Shown: positions 12,901 to 22,850 of the stretch, one piece after another
How the letters are laid out: each line of letters begins with the position of its first letter
Numbering within the stretch: position 1 is the first letter of the stretch
From: Rhizoclosmatium globosum
Taxonomy: Eukaryota > Chytridiomycota > Chytridiomycetes > Chytridiales > Chytriomycetaceae
Reading direction: 5' to 3'
NCBI GenBank assembly: GCA_002104985.1
Contig: MCGO01000345.1
Span: forward strand, 1-29,235
Length of the DNA: 29,235 nucleotides
Program-made: the position numbers and the translations under genes
The notes under the pieces: generated by a model
What the model saw: the letters and a program-made list of their open reading frames with translations, nothing else
Database searches by the model: none
What the model was told of the DNA's origin: nothing

Positions 12901-13474
12901 CGGGGGGAACGGAATAACGACTTCATGCGGAGAAGGGATGTAGAGTGTTGGAGTAGATTCCAGTTTCTTGGCGCCAAAGACTATTTTCATCGTATTTTCA
13001 GTATCGGGCGGTATATTGTCGAGACAAAGACTCACCCTTATCAATGGAATCCACAAAGTCAACCCATTTTACACGCCCACCCCCCACTTCTCCCTTTCCA
13101 TTTGCATCAAACTCTCCAGGAACACCATAAAAGCGAACAAGAATCTCAAACTCGGTTTCCGTCAAAGGAGCGCTACTCTGCATCGCGCCAAAGAGACATC
13201 GCTTAAACTGGCTTGCTGTAATCAAACCGGAACGCAATTTATCAAAGTCTGCAAAGAGGTCAACGAGGCGGATCCGTTTGGCAAAAATGTGGGCACGGAT
13301 TTTGTTTTCAACGGTTTCCACCGTTGGAACCAATGTTGATGTTGGGGAAACGGACGCTGGGGGCGCGTAAGAGCCAGGAATCGGGGATATTGGCTGTATC
13401 GATTGATTTAAGTAACTAAACAATAAGGGGGTATAGTCAGTTACCTTGTAGACCGAAGCAACAGCTGGAGCCAT
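9941..13474 (-). CDS. Large protein with eight EF-hand-like repeats
   Basis: Eleven exons give about 1,007 residues: 13474-13445, 13393-13036, 12980-12648, 12599-12435, 12386-12304, 12253-12127, 12069-11876, 11821-11647, 11601-11260, 11212-10180 and 10125-9941. Introns are 45-60 nt with GT-AG ends, and all phases agree once one T is removed from the run at 11173-11178 (the left arm has the shorter run). The protein repeats, eight times, a unit like RIRxxxFxDFDxLxxGxITxxQFRR, each followed by a helix-rich LTxxEFE segment. The loops look like EF-hands (D-x-D, then G-x-I) but are two residues longer than the canonical 12. In several the final Glu is Gln, so calcium binding is uncertain. I see no signal peptide or membrane segment. 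A ciliary or flagellar role is inference from similar repeat proteins in flagellated protists and chytrids. It shares a 205-bp divergent promoter region with the SR140 gene. Confidence 0.85.
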
Positions 13475-13679
13475 ATTCTATATTGGTTTGAGTCTTGAAA
13501 ATAAGCGTGAAGTGACTATTCTTCTTATGGGAACGAGACTGGACTTTCTGTGTTTCAAACAGGACAAAACGATTGGCAATCCCTTGTTTTGCAAATCTCC
13601 CCCTTCTCTTCTTTATTGCTTAAGCCAAATTTGAGCCAAATTAAAACACTGTCTCTTTTCTCTTATTTGTCAGTTATAC
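13475..13679. promoter_or_regulatory. Divergent intergenic region, EF-hand gene / SR140 gene
   Basis: These 205 bp separate the two start codons (13472-13474 minus, 13680-13682 plus) and must hold both promoters and 5' leaders. It is AT-rich and has no open frame of note. I see no convincing TATA box or other known fungal element. The same spacer is present in the left arm at about 5370-5572. Confidence 0.5.
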
Positions 13680-16320
13680 ATGATTTCTTCATCTTTCATT
13701 GAATCAGATGAAGCCTCCACCACCACCACCTCCTCCAAGGCCCCCTTCATCAATCCCACTTCCTCCTCCGCCGCCACCTTCTCTTTTGACCGAGAGCACA
13801 AAGTCAGCGCTGCTTTCGACGCTTTCGCAGTACTCAATCGACGAGTACTTTGACGAGTTTCAGGCAAATCTGAATGCGCAGCCAGTTGATGAAGGACCAA
13901 AACAGCCAATTAAAAAGACTCCGTTTCAATTAAAGAAAGAAGCGGAAGAGGCAAAGAAGAAGGTTTGAGCTTTAATTCATCCATTTAATCAATTAATACT
14001 TACTTTATCACACAGCAAAACGAGGAAGATGCTGCACGCGCCCTTGAAGAGTTTACGGCTTCTTTTGAGACGGATACAATTGCATTTGGACACAGAAGTA
14101 TCGTGGCAAAAACGTGGGTGAAGGGAGGGGCTGTGCAAAAGAACAATTCAGAGATTGTTCAGTTGGATTCTAGTGGTGCAAAAGAAAAGGATGATGACGA
14201 AGGGGACTCTTTTTATCGGCCACATTTGAAGTTGAAGGACCAGTTTGGAAGCTCGGCCAGTAAACCTCCCATCCAACCACCCTCCTCCTCCACGACAACT
14301 GGGAAAAAGAGACAACTCGACGCGTTCCTTCAAGAGCTGAAACAACACCACGAGGTAACTCCTGTGCTCCTAATCACTTAATACGAATAGTAACACATTT
14401 TGAATGACAAGGAATCTCCCTCTCAACGACAAAGAATCTCTCATTCTAGCGAAAACCTTCCATCGTCTTCATTTACTTCCAATATGGACCGTGCGAATGA
14501 TCCAGACTCGATTTCTTGCAACTTGTTTCTTGGAAACCTACATCCATCTACAACCGAACATACTCTTCTCGAACAGTTTGGAGTATACGGACCCATTGCA
14601 TCAGTCAAAATCATGTGGCCTCGCTCTCGTGAAGAAATGGAGCGAGGTCGGAATTCGGCTTTTGTGGGATTCATGACTCGTAGAGATGCGGAAGACGCGT
14701 TATTGGATGTTCAGGCTGGGAAAGTTGTGGATGGGCGTAAGTTACATGTGAGTTTCCAATCTTAACTTTGAGAGCACATGTCTTATAAAACTGTTCAAAA
14801 TAAGGTCGGATGGAGTAAACCGATGGTCATACCGGCACAACCAATCTATGTCGGCTCGAAAAATGAGGTACAAACTTCCGCTCTTGGTTCTGCAACAACA
14901 GAGCCGATAAGCGATGGCCCACATCCCTTCAGCGCGAAACGAAATCCGCTGAATGGAAACCGCCTCGAAATCCAAGTCCAAGTACCATCAAATCGGGAAA
15001 CCTTGTTCCGAATCCATAGAACAATTGAATTTGTTATTCTTCACGGCCCAACATTTGAAGCGGCTGTGATGGGAAAAGAGCGAAATAATCCTGGATTCTC
15101 GTTCCTCTTCGATCATTCCAGTCCAGACCACGTATACTATCGATGGAAGCTATTTTCTTTACTGCATGGAGACGCAAAGCGATCAGGATGGAATGAGGAA
15201 CCATTTGTCATGTTTGAAGAGTCTGGGATATATTGGATTCCACCGCGACTAGCCTTTGAGGAGGAGGTATGAGTTGATACCTGTTACCTGTCAAAGTAAT
15301 CTTATTCTTCGTATAGGCGGACGACCAAGATTCAAAAAACAACAACGAAACAGACACAGACGATTCCTCCGACTCCGACGCAGAAGAAGCCCCACGCCGA
15401 AAGAAAAAGAAACAACCTACGTTCCAACCTCGTCACTTAACCCGCTTACACACCCGCCTCCGAAACCTATCCCTCCCCTCACGCACCCAAATCGCATCTC
15501 TCATGCTCTTTACAATGCGTCACGCTCCACAAAACCATACCCTCCTCGCACAAACAATCTCAGAATCAATGACGCATTACGCGACGCCACTCCTTCCACA
15601 CAAACTGTCGCGACTCTACCTCGTGTCTGACATTCTTCACAACTGTGCATCCGTACAAGGCGGATGGAAACTCCGCGCCGCGTTATGCGACCGCCTTCCG
15701 AAAGTGTTTGAACATTTTGGGGATTGTTGGAAAGGGATTGAGGCGCGGTTACGGGCTGAGCAGTGGAAGCGGGGTGTGCTTGGTGTTGTTGGGGTATGGG
15801 AGCGGTGGAGTTTGTTTGAGCCTGGCGTTTTGGAGGCGTTGAGGAAGGGCTTTGAGGATGGATGTTTGGGTGTTGTTGATGTGAGTAGGGGTAAGGAAGT
15901 GAAAGAGGAGAGTGGGATGAAGAGGATGTTGATGGGGTGCCCATGAGTGGTACTAGTACTGTTGAAGTTGAGGTTTCAGTTGCGACTGGATTCAAACCTA
16001 TTGGAACTGTTGAGCCTGCTAAGAAACCGAGGGTTTCGCGGTTTGACCGCGTTGATGAACCAGGTATTCGCGGGGTTGGATTGTCGCCCACAGCTTCAAA
16101 GTTTGTCCCTGCGACTTCTACCACTTCTGGATTTGTTCCCGCGGCGTCTTCGAATGCCTCAAAGTCGTTAGCGGGATTTGTAGCGGCTACTCCTGCATCA
16201 GTTCCTTTGTCTCGACCTGTGCCATCTGACATTTCAACTGTGCCTCCACCAGTAAAGAAAACGACTCGAGTTGTCGCGGGCGCTGCTAGTGTATTCCAAG
16301 ATGATGATGACGACGACTGA
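13680..16320 (+). CDS. U2 snRNP-associated SURP protein (SR140 / U2SURP type)
   Basis: Five exons: 13680-13962, 14016-14354, 14412-14747, 14805-15266 and 15317-16320 (introns of 50-57 nt), about 807 residues. Domains follow the family order. An RRM at about 243-324 has RNP2 LFLGNL, RNP1 NSAFVGFM and the family hallmark YGPIASVKIMWPRS, followed by VGWSKPMVIPAQPIYV. A SURP module lies at about 390-436 (EFVILHGPTFEAAVM, DHVYYRWKLFSLLHGD). A CID lies at about 512-653 (KLSRLYLVSDILHNC). The tail is acidic and Ser/Pro-rich and ends in DDDDDD. Homologues bind the U2 snRNP in pre-mRNA splicing in the nucleus. Two single-base runs break the frame in this copy, C5 at 13741-13745 and G3 at 15914-15916; the left arm has C4 and G4 and restores one continuous frame. 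If C5 were true, translation could start at the in-frame ATG at 13708. Confidence 0.92.
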
Positions 16321-16450
16321 TAATAAATACGATTAAATATTAAAACAAACGTCCCTCTTCTCTCCCAATAGACCAAATCAAAATAAGGTTATGTTGCGCC
16401 CTATCTCGTCGTCTTTTGAAGTTAAAAACAAAGTATACATTAATTTCGTA

Positions 16451-17205
16451 ATGAGCGAAACAGAACATCTCCTTATCAACCAAGCTTTGGCAAGACATTC
16501 AACCACGAATCTGTCCATTCCTACAAGGTCAGCTTCAGAACATGATTCAGAAGACATTCAGGAATCAATACACAGCGTTCCAGTGATGACTCGTCTCATT
16601 AAACGCAGCTGGATGCCGTTCAGCATTGCGATCACTACCCTCAGCATCCTTTTCAACATATACATTATCATGAAGTACCTCGCACTCGATCCAAAAGACT
16701 GGTACGGTATAGGTACAGTATTTAAAAAGACGGTTGTGGGAACTGTGTCGATGTACATCCACTTTGTGGGTGGCTTTGCAGTCAACTTAATTGGAATCAT
16801 GCAATTGGTTCCGTGGATCAGAAGCAATTATATTGAGTTACATCGGTGGTGTGGACGTGTTTATTTGATCGGCGTTGCATTGGCAGTGGCTGGCGGATCG
16901 GTGTTTGTTGTTTATGTAAGGACGATGGGAGGAATTGAAATGGATGTTGCGTTTCTGATTTATGGAGGATTTATGGCATATTTTGGTATACGGACTTGGT
17001 TGAGTATTCGTGAAGAGAGCATCGGAGGTGGGCTATTCGCTTGTTCACGATGGGAATTGGTAGTACTTTGTATCGAATTTATGTGCTTCCATTTTATTTC
17101 CCGAATTCAGATGAAGAACTGATGGTTCGGTGGTTGAATGCGGCGGCTTGGGCCATGTTTGTGCCGAACTTGTTTCTCTGTGAGGTTGTTCTACATTATA
17201 CATAA
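16451..17205 (+). CDS. DUF2306-type integral membrane protein, frameshifted
   Basis: About 250 residues with a polar N-terminus (MSETEHLL) followed by several hydrophobic segments. Family-like features are GTVSMYIHFVGGFAVNLIG, then PWIRSNY, LHRWCGRVYLIGVALAV, and a late HRRWAIRLFTMGIGSTLYR block. No activity is established for this family to my knowledge. The frame changes between REE (about 17013) and HRRWAIR (from 17019). Either one base is missing or one AG unit is extra in gaagagagcatcgg, and the same bases occur in the left arm. The stop at 17203-17205 belongs to the restored frame (CEVVLHYT). An in-frame ATG at 16391 would add 20 residues; I prefer 16451 because the added stretch looks non-coding. 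It follows SR140 on the same strand after 130 bp. Confidence 0.75.
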
Positions 17206-17404
17206 AATCAATGGAATTCAGTGGTATATTAGGAATGAAAGTTTCAGTGAAGCCTTTATCTGCGTAGGAAAGTTATCAGTTAATAATGTTTCATAAATTG
17301 TTCGCGAATTCCTTACGTTTCCAATCATTGGATTGAGACGGTAAATAACACGAACACTACCGACACAAACTTGAAAAAGAAAGACAAACAGTACATACAT
17401 TCTA

Positions 17405-20400
17405 TTATTTACTCTCACTCGTTCTCCCCAAAACAGACATAACCCACTCCCACAACCCAATCCCTTTACTCCCCTCCTTCAACCTCGCTTCAACACCATG
17501 AATCCGCTGCACAAAAACGCGTCCAGCTTCTTCCGTCTCAGAAACTCTCGCCTCCAACAATGCAACTGCGTATTTCACTTTCTGCGTTTGGATTTGTAAT
17601 GCGTCGATTAAGGCTACAGCTTGTCCTTGAGCTGCGACGAGGGATTTCAGGTCTTGGATGAGTTGTTGTTTTTGTTGGGATCGCGTTGAGATTGCGGTTT
17701 GGATTCGGGAGGAGAGGCTGGCTTGGGTTTCGAGTAGTTGTGCGATGCTTTGATTTTCGAGTGGCGGTTCGGCGTCATTTGAGGTCTTGCGAATTTGTTT
17801 TGTGACTGCTGAAATTTGAGTAGATGCTGAATCGATGGATTGGAGTAGTGCCACTAGCGGGGACGGATTATCCGGATTATTTTTAATTTCTGATGATATT
17901 TGAGGATGGTCACGTAGAGCTGCAAGGCGTTCTGCGATGGCCTTTGTAAGTGTTGGAATATCTGTGGAAGTTTCGAGGATTTTGTCTGTCTCGTCTGTAC
18001 ACAACCAACGAAATTAGAAAAAGTCTATCAATAGACTTGTTACCTCTTGTAGCTATTGTTGGAGTATCCATATCCGACACATCCGTATACCCATCAGACA
18101 AAATCTTCTTACTCTCCGTCTCACTATCTCCAACAAGAGCAATCGAAATCACTCTCTCCCTTTTACTCCTCCTCTTCTTGATCGATTTACTCGTCCGAGA
18201 CTTTTTCGACAATGCAGGACTCAACCGGCCCACATCCTCTAAAAACAAACTCCCTCTCGACTGACCCCCAACCGACTTCCGCGACAAAGACAGCGAAACA
18301 GAACTCGCATCCGGAACCTCCAACCGAAGCCCACTCAACCTCGTTTCACTCATACTCCGTTTCAAGAACGCAGGCCCCGCATCAGTAACCGGTGTAACAG
18401 GAGACGTCAACGCCTCGTCCTCCGTTATATCCGGCATCTCAACCACAGAAGTTTTCACCCCAATATCACCTACACTCAACGACCTCGTCATCCGCATCAT
18501 CGACTCCCGATTCTCCACCCCCACACCACCCCCACCACCACCCCACCACTCAGCTTCCCAACAATCACCGGACTCGTAGTCGTACTCGCTCTAAACACCC
18601 TCCCCACCCCGTCCCCCGTAAGCAACGGCCCACTCACAGCCATCCCGTCATGACTCACCCCACCCCGCAAATAGCCCGCATGCGTCTCTTTACTAGGCTT
18701 CCCCGCAAGCTGCGCAAACATTTTAACGTTCCTGCCAATGTTTTTGATTCCTTGGAGGAGCTTTCCGGGGGCTTTTGTGGGGGACGTTGCGTCGTCGGAG
18801 TCAAAGTCGTTGTCGGAGTCGGAGGACGGGATCGGGGACATTCGGGGGTGAGGGAGCGGTAAGATGTTGAAGGGGCGAGGAGGAGTTGGGAGGGTTGGGA
18901 GTTGGGGCTTGCAGGTGGTGGGTGTGTTGTTGATGCGGATGGTTGTTTTGATGTGGTGCTTCCCATTGAGTTGAATGATGATTTTGTGATTAGTGGGGAT
19001 TCGTTGAAACTTGTTTTCTTGATAGGACCTGTTGTAGTAGCAGTGGTTGACAGCAACGCTGGCTTTTCAGAAGGAAGTGGGGTACGATTCTCTGGATCAA
19101 CAGACAACTGTGGTCGTGGTCGAATACCAAGAGATTCTCTTCCCACTGTAGCAAGTCGGGCAGGCGAAATCGACTTTGATTTCGACTTTTTCTTTGCTTC
19201 CTTGAGTTCCTGTTTCCTAGCCCGTTTCTCCTGCATTGCAGCCATAGCAGCCGCAGAAGCACGATGACTTTCCTCCACAGCTTTCGCAACAGACAGAAAC
19301 AGATCAATACCCAAATCATCTCCATCCCCAACACGTTCAGCTCCACCAGCTTTACTACTACTACCACCTGAAGCACTCGGCCCACCAATCACGCCACCAC
19401 CACGAAACCGATCAATCCCTCTCGAAAACCCTTGCTGCCCTTTAATCAACAAACTCCCCTTCTCGTTCCTCGAAAAGTCACCATCAGTGCTTCCAACACT
19501 GACAATACCAACAACCCCAAGATCACCCAACGTGAAATCTTTGACGAGACTCTGCATCTTTTTTCGCGTTGCTTCGCCCATGATTCCTGTTACTTTCAAG
19601 CCGTATGCTTTCTGAAATTCACCGACACAGACTTGGAAGTCTTTCCAGTCTCCGATTTGGGTTGATTGGTATCCGGACTGAGAATCGATGATGGAGTTTG
19701 GTCGGGAGGGGTTAGATTGTTTTTCAGAGAATGGTTTGTGGGGAGGGAATCCAAGGGATGTTAGAGTATTTCGAAGGGATAGTGTTGTTCGAAAGAGCGT
19801 TGAAATGAGTGTTGGTTGTAGGATTGAATATTCTGAGAGCGTGTGTAGGGATGTTGCATCGAATGGACCGAATTCTGGTTGGACGTGATTAATTAGTGAA
19901 GGGATGGTGGATGTGTGAACTCTCCATACCTGACACGAAATCCGTCATTCCAAGGATGGTTGTGTTACAGATTAATCCGTCTATCCAGACAGATTCGTCA
20001 AAGACTCCGTTGCGAAGAGGAGAGGTCCCTTGATCCACAGATGGGTATAAACCAAGAAGGTACAGGTTCCTTTGAATCAATTTCCCCAAAGACAGCACTG
20101 TCTCAAGGAATACAGCATCATTCATCTCCTGAGGCTGTTTAATCGCCATTGTAGCAAAGAAGCGGTCCCGCACACTCTGACTAACAGGAGCGTTACTCCA
20201 CGCCGTTCTTCTGTCTGGAATACAGCCGCCCAGCCGATGCAGATTCACATTGAGAATCAGGGCATCCAACTGTGCATCGAACGACGAGGTTGAGTTAATT
20301 CTGATTGAATTGTTGTTTCCCAAGTGGGTTCCTGGATCCATCGCAAAGACCAGGCCATGCCCCGTTTCGACCGGGTTCAAGTTGTCCGCCTCGAAAAAAG

Positions 20401-20718
20401 CGAATACTTTTCTGAGGAGATTGTTTGCCGTTGAAGATTGCGAAAGCGGAAGTGAAAACAGCGAACACGTCGACGAATCGCCGGGAACCTGTTTTAACCC
20501 TAACCCTAAGGAACACCGAGGGAACACCTAGGACTCACCTCAACAACATAGGATTTAAACACTCGTTCCCGCTCAAGCAACCACACTACATCAACAAACA
20601 CCGCAAATCCAATGACTACTTTAGAGTCGCTTTCGTGGTACTGAACATCGATGCCTAGATCATGGGCTATCCGTTGAAGCCCACGCATCTCGGGTGTGCA
20701 GAAGAGGCGATCACCCAT
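17405..20718 (-). CDS. STB6-like protein with C-terminal coiled coil
   Basis: Four exons: 20718-20539, 20488-19930, 19874-18044 and 17994-17405 (introns of 50, 55 and 49 nt), about 1,053 residues. The N-terminal 250 residues resemble the fungal STB6-like N-terminal domain: MGDRLFCTPEMRGLQRIAHD, a region with ILNVNLHRLGG, then SVRDRFFATMAI. At about 331-356 lies FQKAYGLKVTGIMGEATRKK, resembling a peptidoglycan-binding-like helical motif. The middle is Lys-rich, then Ser/Pro-rich and disordered. The last 195 residues are a long amphipathic coiled coil. Budding-yeast Stb proteins are known as Sin3 binders, but that role is only a suggestion here. Two single-base breaks lie in exon 3: C5 at about 18845-18850 (left arm C6, in frame) and a C4 run at 18541-18544 that is the same length in both arms. 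Family assignment is moderate; gene reality is high. Confidence 0.75.
20495..20509. repeat. Two-unit telomere-like repeat inside an intron
   Basis: TAACCCTAACCCTAA on the plus strand, that is, two TTAGGG units plus TTA on the coding strand. It lies in the 50-nt first intron (20538-20489) of the STB6-like gene, just upstream of the acceptor, where it extends into the pyrimidine/A tract. It is too short to be an interstitial telomere block of consequence. Confidence 0.8.
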
Positions 20719-20830
20719 TGTCCAATTCCAATTTAACAAGAAATTAATAAGAGAAAAGAAAGGAGAGAAAAGGAAGAGACGAATACATTTATTTAGGATA
20801 CAATATGAAGGCTGCGAAACTTCTTTGAAA
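20719..20830. promoter_or_regulatory. Divergent intergenic region, STB6-like gene / ALDH-like gene
   Basis: Only 112 bp separate the two divergent start codons (20718 minus, 20831 plus). It is purine-rich on the plus strand (gagaaaagaaaggagagaaa) and contains CCAAT in the sequence gtccaattcc at the 5' edge. No other element is recognisable. Confidence 0.45.
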
Positions 20831-22600
20831 ATGAATGCTCCTGTGAGCTCTTACCCTCGCCATGGATACGGTGGCCAAGAACACATTGAAACCCTTCGCG
20901 CCACTTTCACCAGTCAAAAGACAAAGAGAATCTCGTGGAGGAAGGACCAGTTATTCAAGCTTCATTCTTGGATTGTTGAGCATAACAACCTGATTAGCGA
21001 GGCTGTTCGGAAGGACCTGCGCAAGGTACTTGACATGCTTTTAACCTTGAATACTATTGGGTTACAGCTAACTTAAGCACCGCCAGAGTGATGCTGCAAT
21101 TGCTCTTGAATTGACCCAAATCCTCAACGAAGCAGCAAATGCTTTCAACAACTTGGACGACTGGACAAAAGCTGAAACAACTTTGAATAACTCGGCCAAA
21201 GTTGTTCGAGAAGCCCGTGGACTTGTGTTGATTGTTGGCACGTGGGACTTTGCCCTTCAATCTGTCCTTCTTCCTCTTATTTCTGCAATTGCTGCTGGAA
21301 ACTGCGTGGCTGTCAAGGTTATCTCTTTAATATTATTTAGCTTATTCTTATATCTGCCACCTGACAGACCTCCGATTTGACGCCAAACACATCTCTCTTG
21401 CTGTCACAATCCATTCCACGCGTTCTCGACAATGATGCCATCAAATTACTCAACTTGGACTTACCTCAGATATTAAATACCCTCAAATTCGACTTGATCT
21501 ACTTCTCAGAGCCGTCTCAACTGTCAACATCTCTCCTCTCAAATTCAGCATCCGTAAACCAAGACACTCCAGTCCTTCAACTTCAATCAGGAAAATCAGT
21601 TACATATGTACACAGTGACGCCATTATCGAAGCTACTGCAACCCGCATTGCATACGCAAAGTTTGGAATCAACTGTGGCCAATCTTCCACTGCACCTTCC
21701 TACGTCCTCGTGCACACCGAATCGTACCGTCCCTTCATTGAAGCCTTCAAACATTCAATACAAACTTTGTTCACAGCACGGCCAATTGAGTCAACCGCAT
21801 ACGGCCGAATCATAAACAGGTATTTATACCAAAAAATCATTCCCATAACCCCCATTCCTAACTCCCAACATAGAACCCACTTACAATACCTCCAAACAAC
21901 CCTCACAAACCAACTCGCACTTCCACATTCCAACCTCGAATTCGGTGGAGAATCAGATCTCACCCACCTCTTTCTGGAGCCGACTGTCGTCTCTGGCGTC
22001 ACTCTCACAGACCCGTTGATGCAATACGACCTGAATGGTCCTATTTTACCTATCCTTGAAGTCGGGGATGTGTTTGATGCAGCACGTATAATTCGTGAAA
22101 GGTATAACCTCCTCCCTTTCAAAACCGTACCTTTGTTTTACTTAATATCCACACTGAACAGAGGATACACCCCCGTCACATCAATATACACCCAAACCCC
22201 TAAAATCACAACCCCAATCCTCGAAACAACACACTCAGGAACCCTAATCGTAAATGACTCTTACATTCAACAACCACATGCATATTCAGGAAAGGACGGG
22301 TTCCTGGCGTTCACATATCCACGGAAAGTTATTTGGGAATCGAACGGCTGGATGACAGAGTTGTTTCGTTCGGTGTTCAGATACCCGCCTTTTGCTTCGC
22401 GGAGGGACGTGATTGAGGTTGTGAATCGGTGGAGTAGGAAGAGGTTGGATGTTGGTGGGTGGAGACGATTTGTCGCGCTTTTCTTGCCAAAGGTTTGGAA
22501 GATTGTTGTGGTGTATGTCGCGTTTTGGATTGGGAAGAGTGTTGGCGAGGAAGATGGGTGGGAAGGGGTTTTGGATAGGATTCGGTTGATTCTTCCATAA
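20831..22600 (+). CDS. ALDH-like protein lacking catalytic residues (predicted pseudoenzyme)
   Basis: Five exons: 20831-21025, 21087-21317, 21368-21819, 21874-22101 and 22162-22600, 514 residues. The fold is ALDH3-like: SWRKDQLFKLHSWI, then GTWDFALQSVLLPLISAIAAGN, LTPNTSLLL, LEPTVVSGVTLTDPLM, SGTLIVND and FRYPPF, with a hydrophobic C-terminal segment (KIVVVYVAFWIG) before a short tail. Catalytic motifs are altered. The GQxC nucleophile site reads GQSS (Ser249), the ELGGK general-base site reads QLQSGK (Gln213), the NAD-site FTGS is SEPS-like, and the PFGG-x-G-x-SG motif is absent. The intact paralogue lies tail to tail at 22851-25002. Introns 3 (54 nt) and 4 (60 nt) are multiples of three with no stop, so retained forms would also be translatable. 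Dehydrogenase activity is unlikely; a scaffold or regulatory role is speculation. The frame is clean, which argues against simple decay. Confidence 0.85.
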
Positions 22601-22850
22601 TCTACATACTGCATAATAATTCATTATGTCGACTTGTTATTGTATGGACTGTTAGATGGGGATGTACCCTGCTTGACCAACTTCGTTCTTCCCGATGAAT
22701 GCTACAAACTTCAATAAGGGAAGAAAATAAAACGATCTGTTATTAATTCGTTGCCAACAAAATTCGGATTCTCCAATGTAGAGAGAGCATTACAATTGAT
22801 AAGGAAAAAACAAACAAATCCACCTAAAACCTTAAACAAAGACTCTTCCT
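22601..22850. other. Convergent intergenic region between the ALDH pair
   Basis: These 250 bp separate the two stop codons of the tail-to-tail ALDH genes and hold both 3' ends. It is AT-rich and includes an aataaaa stretch near 22724-22730. I see no gene and no terminator hairpin. Confidence 0.5.

Larger units (their letters stand above)
9565..19142. repeat. Right arm of giant imperfect inverted repeat
   Basis: Reverse complement of 1-9425. Genes here can be spliced into long continuous frames, so this arm is the better copy. It still carries apparent single-base errors in runs: T6 at 11173-11178, C5 at 13741-13745, G3 at 15914-15916 and G5 near 18845-18850. At each of these the left arm has the frame-preserving length. 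The sequence continues past 19142 into unique DNA without a break: the STB6-like gene runs straight across that point. Confidence 0.95.

Noticed and set aside
13699..13760. Poly-proline N-terminus (MKPPPPPP) for the SR140 protein as the true start
   Set aside because: It depends on the C5 run in the right arm; with the left-arm C4, the upstream ATG at 13680 reads straight into the conserved frame.
16391..16450. Upstream in-frame ATG as start of the DUF2306 protein
   Set aside because: The extra 20 residues show no family match and lie in AT-rich leader-like sequence; the ATG at 16451 begins a plausible polar N-terminus.
1..19142. Giant transposon with long terminal inverted repeats
   Set aside because: The arms contain ordinary cellular genes, the 139-nt centre holds no transposase, and no target-site duplication can be examined because the outer left end is off the window.
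18902..19267. Val/Gly-rich plus-strand open frame
   Set aside because: It is the antisense of the Ser/Pro/Lys-rich region of the STB6-like exon 3 and has no recognisable domain.
20495..20509. Chromosome end or interstitial telomere scar
   Set aside because: Only two TTAGGG units are present, inside a normal-length intron, with gene sequence continuing on both sides.
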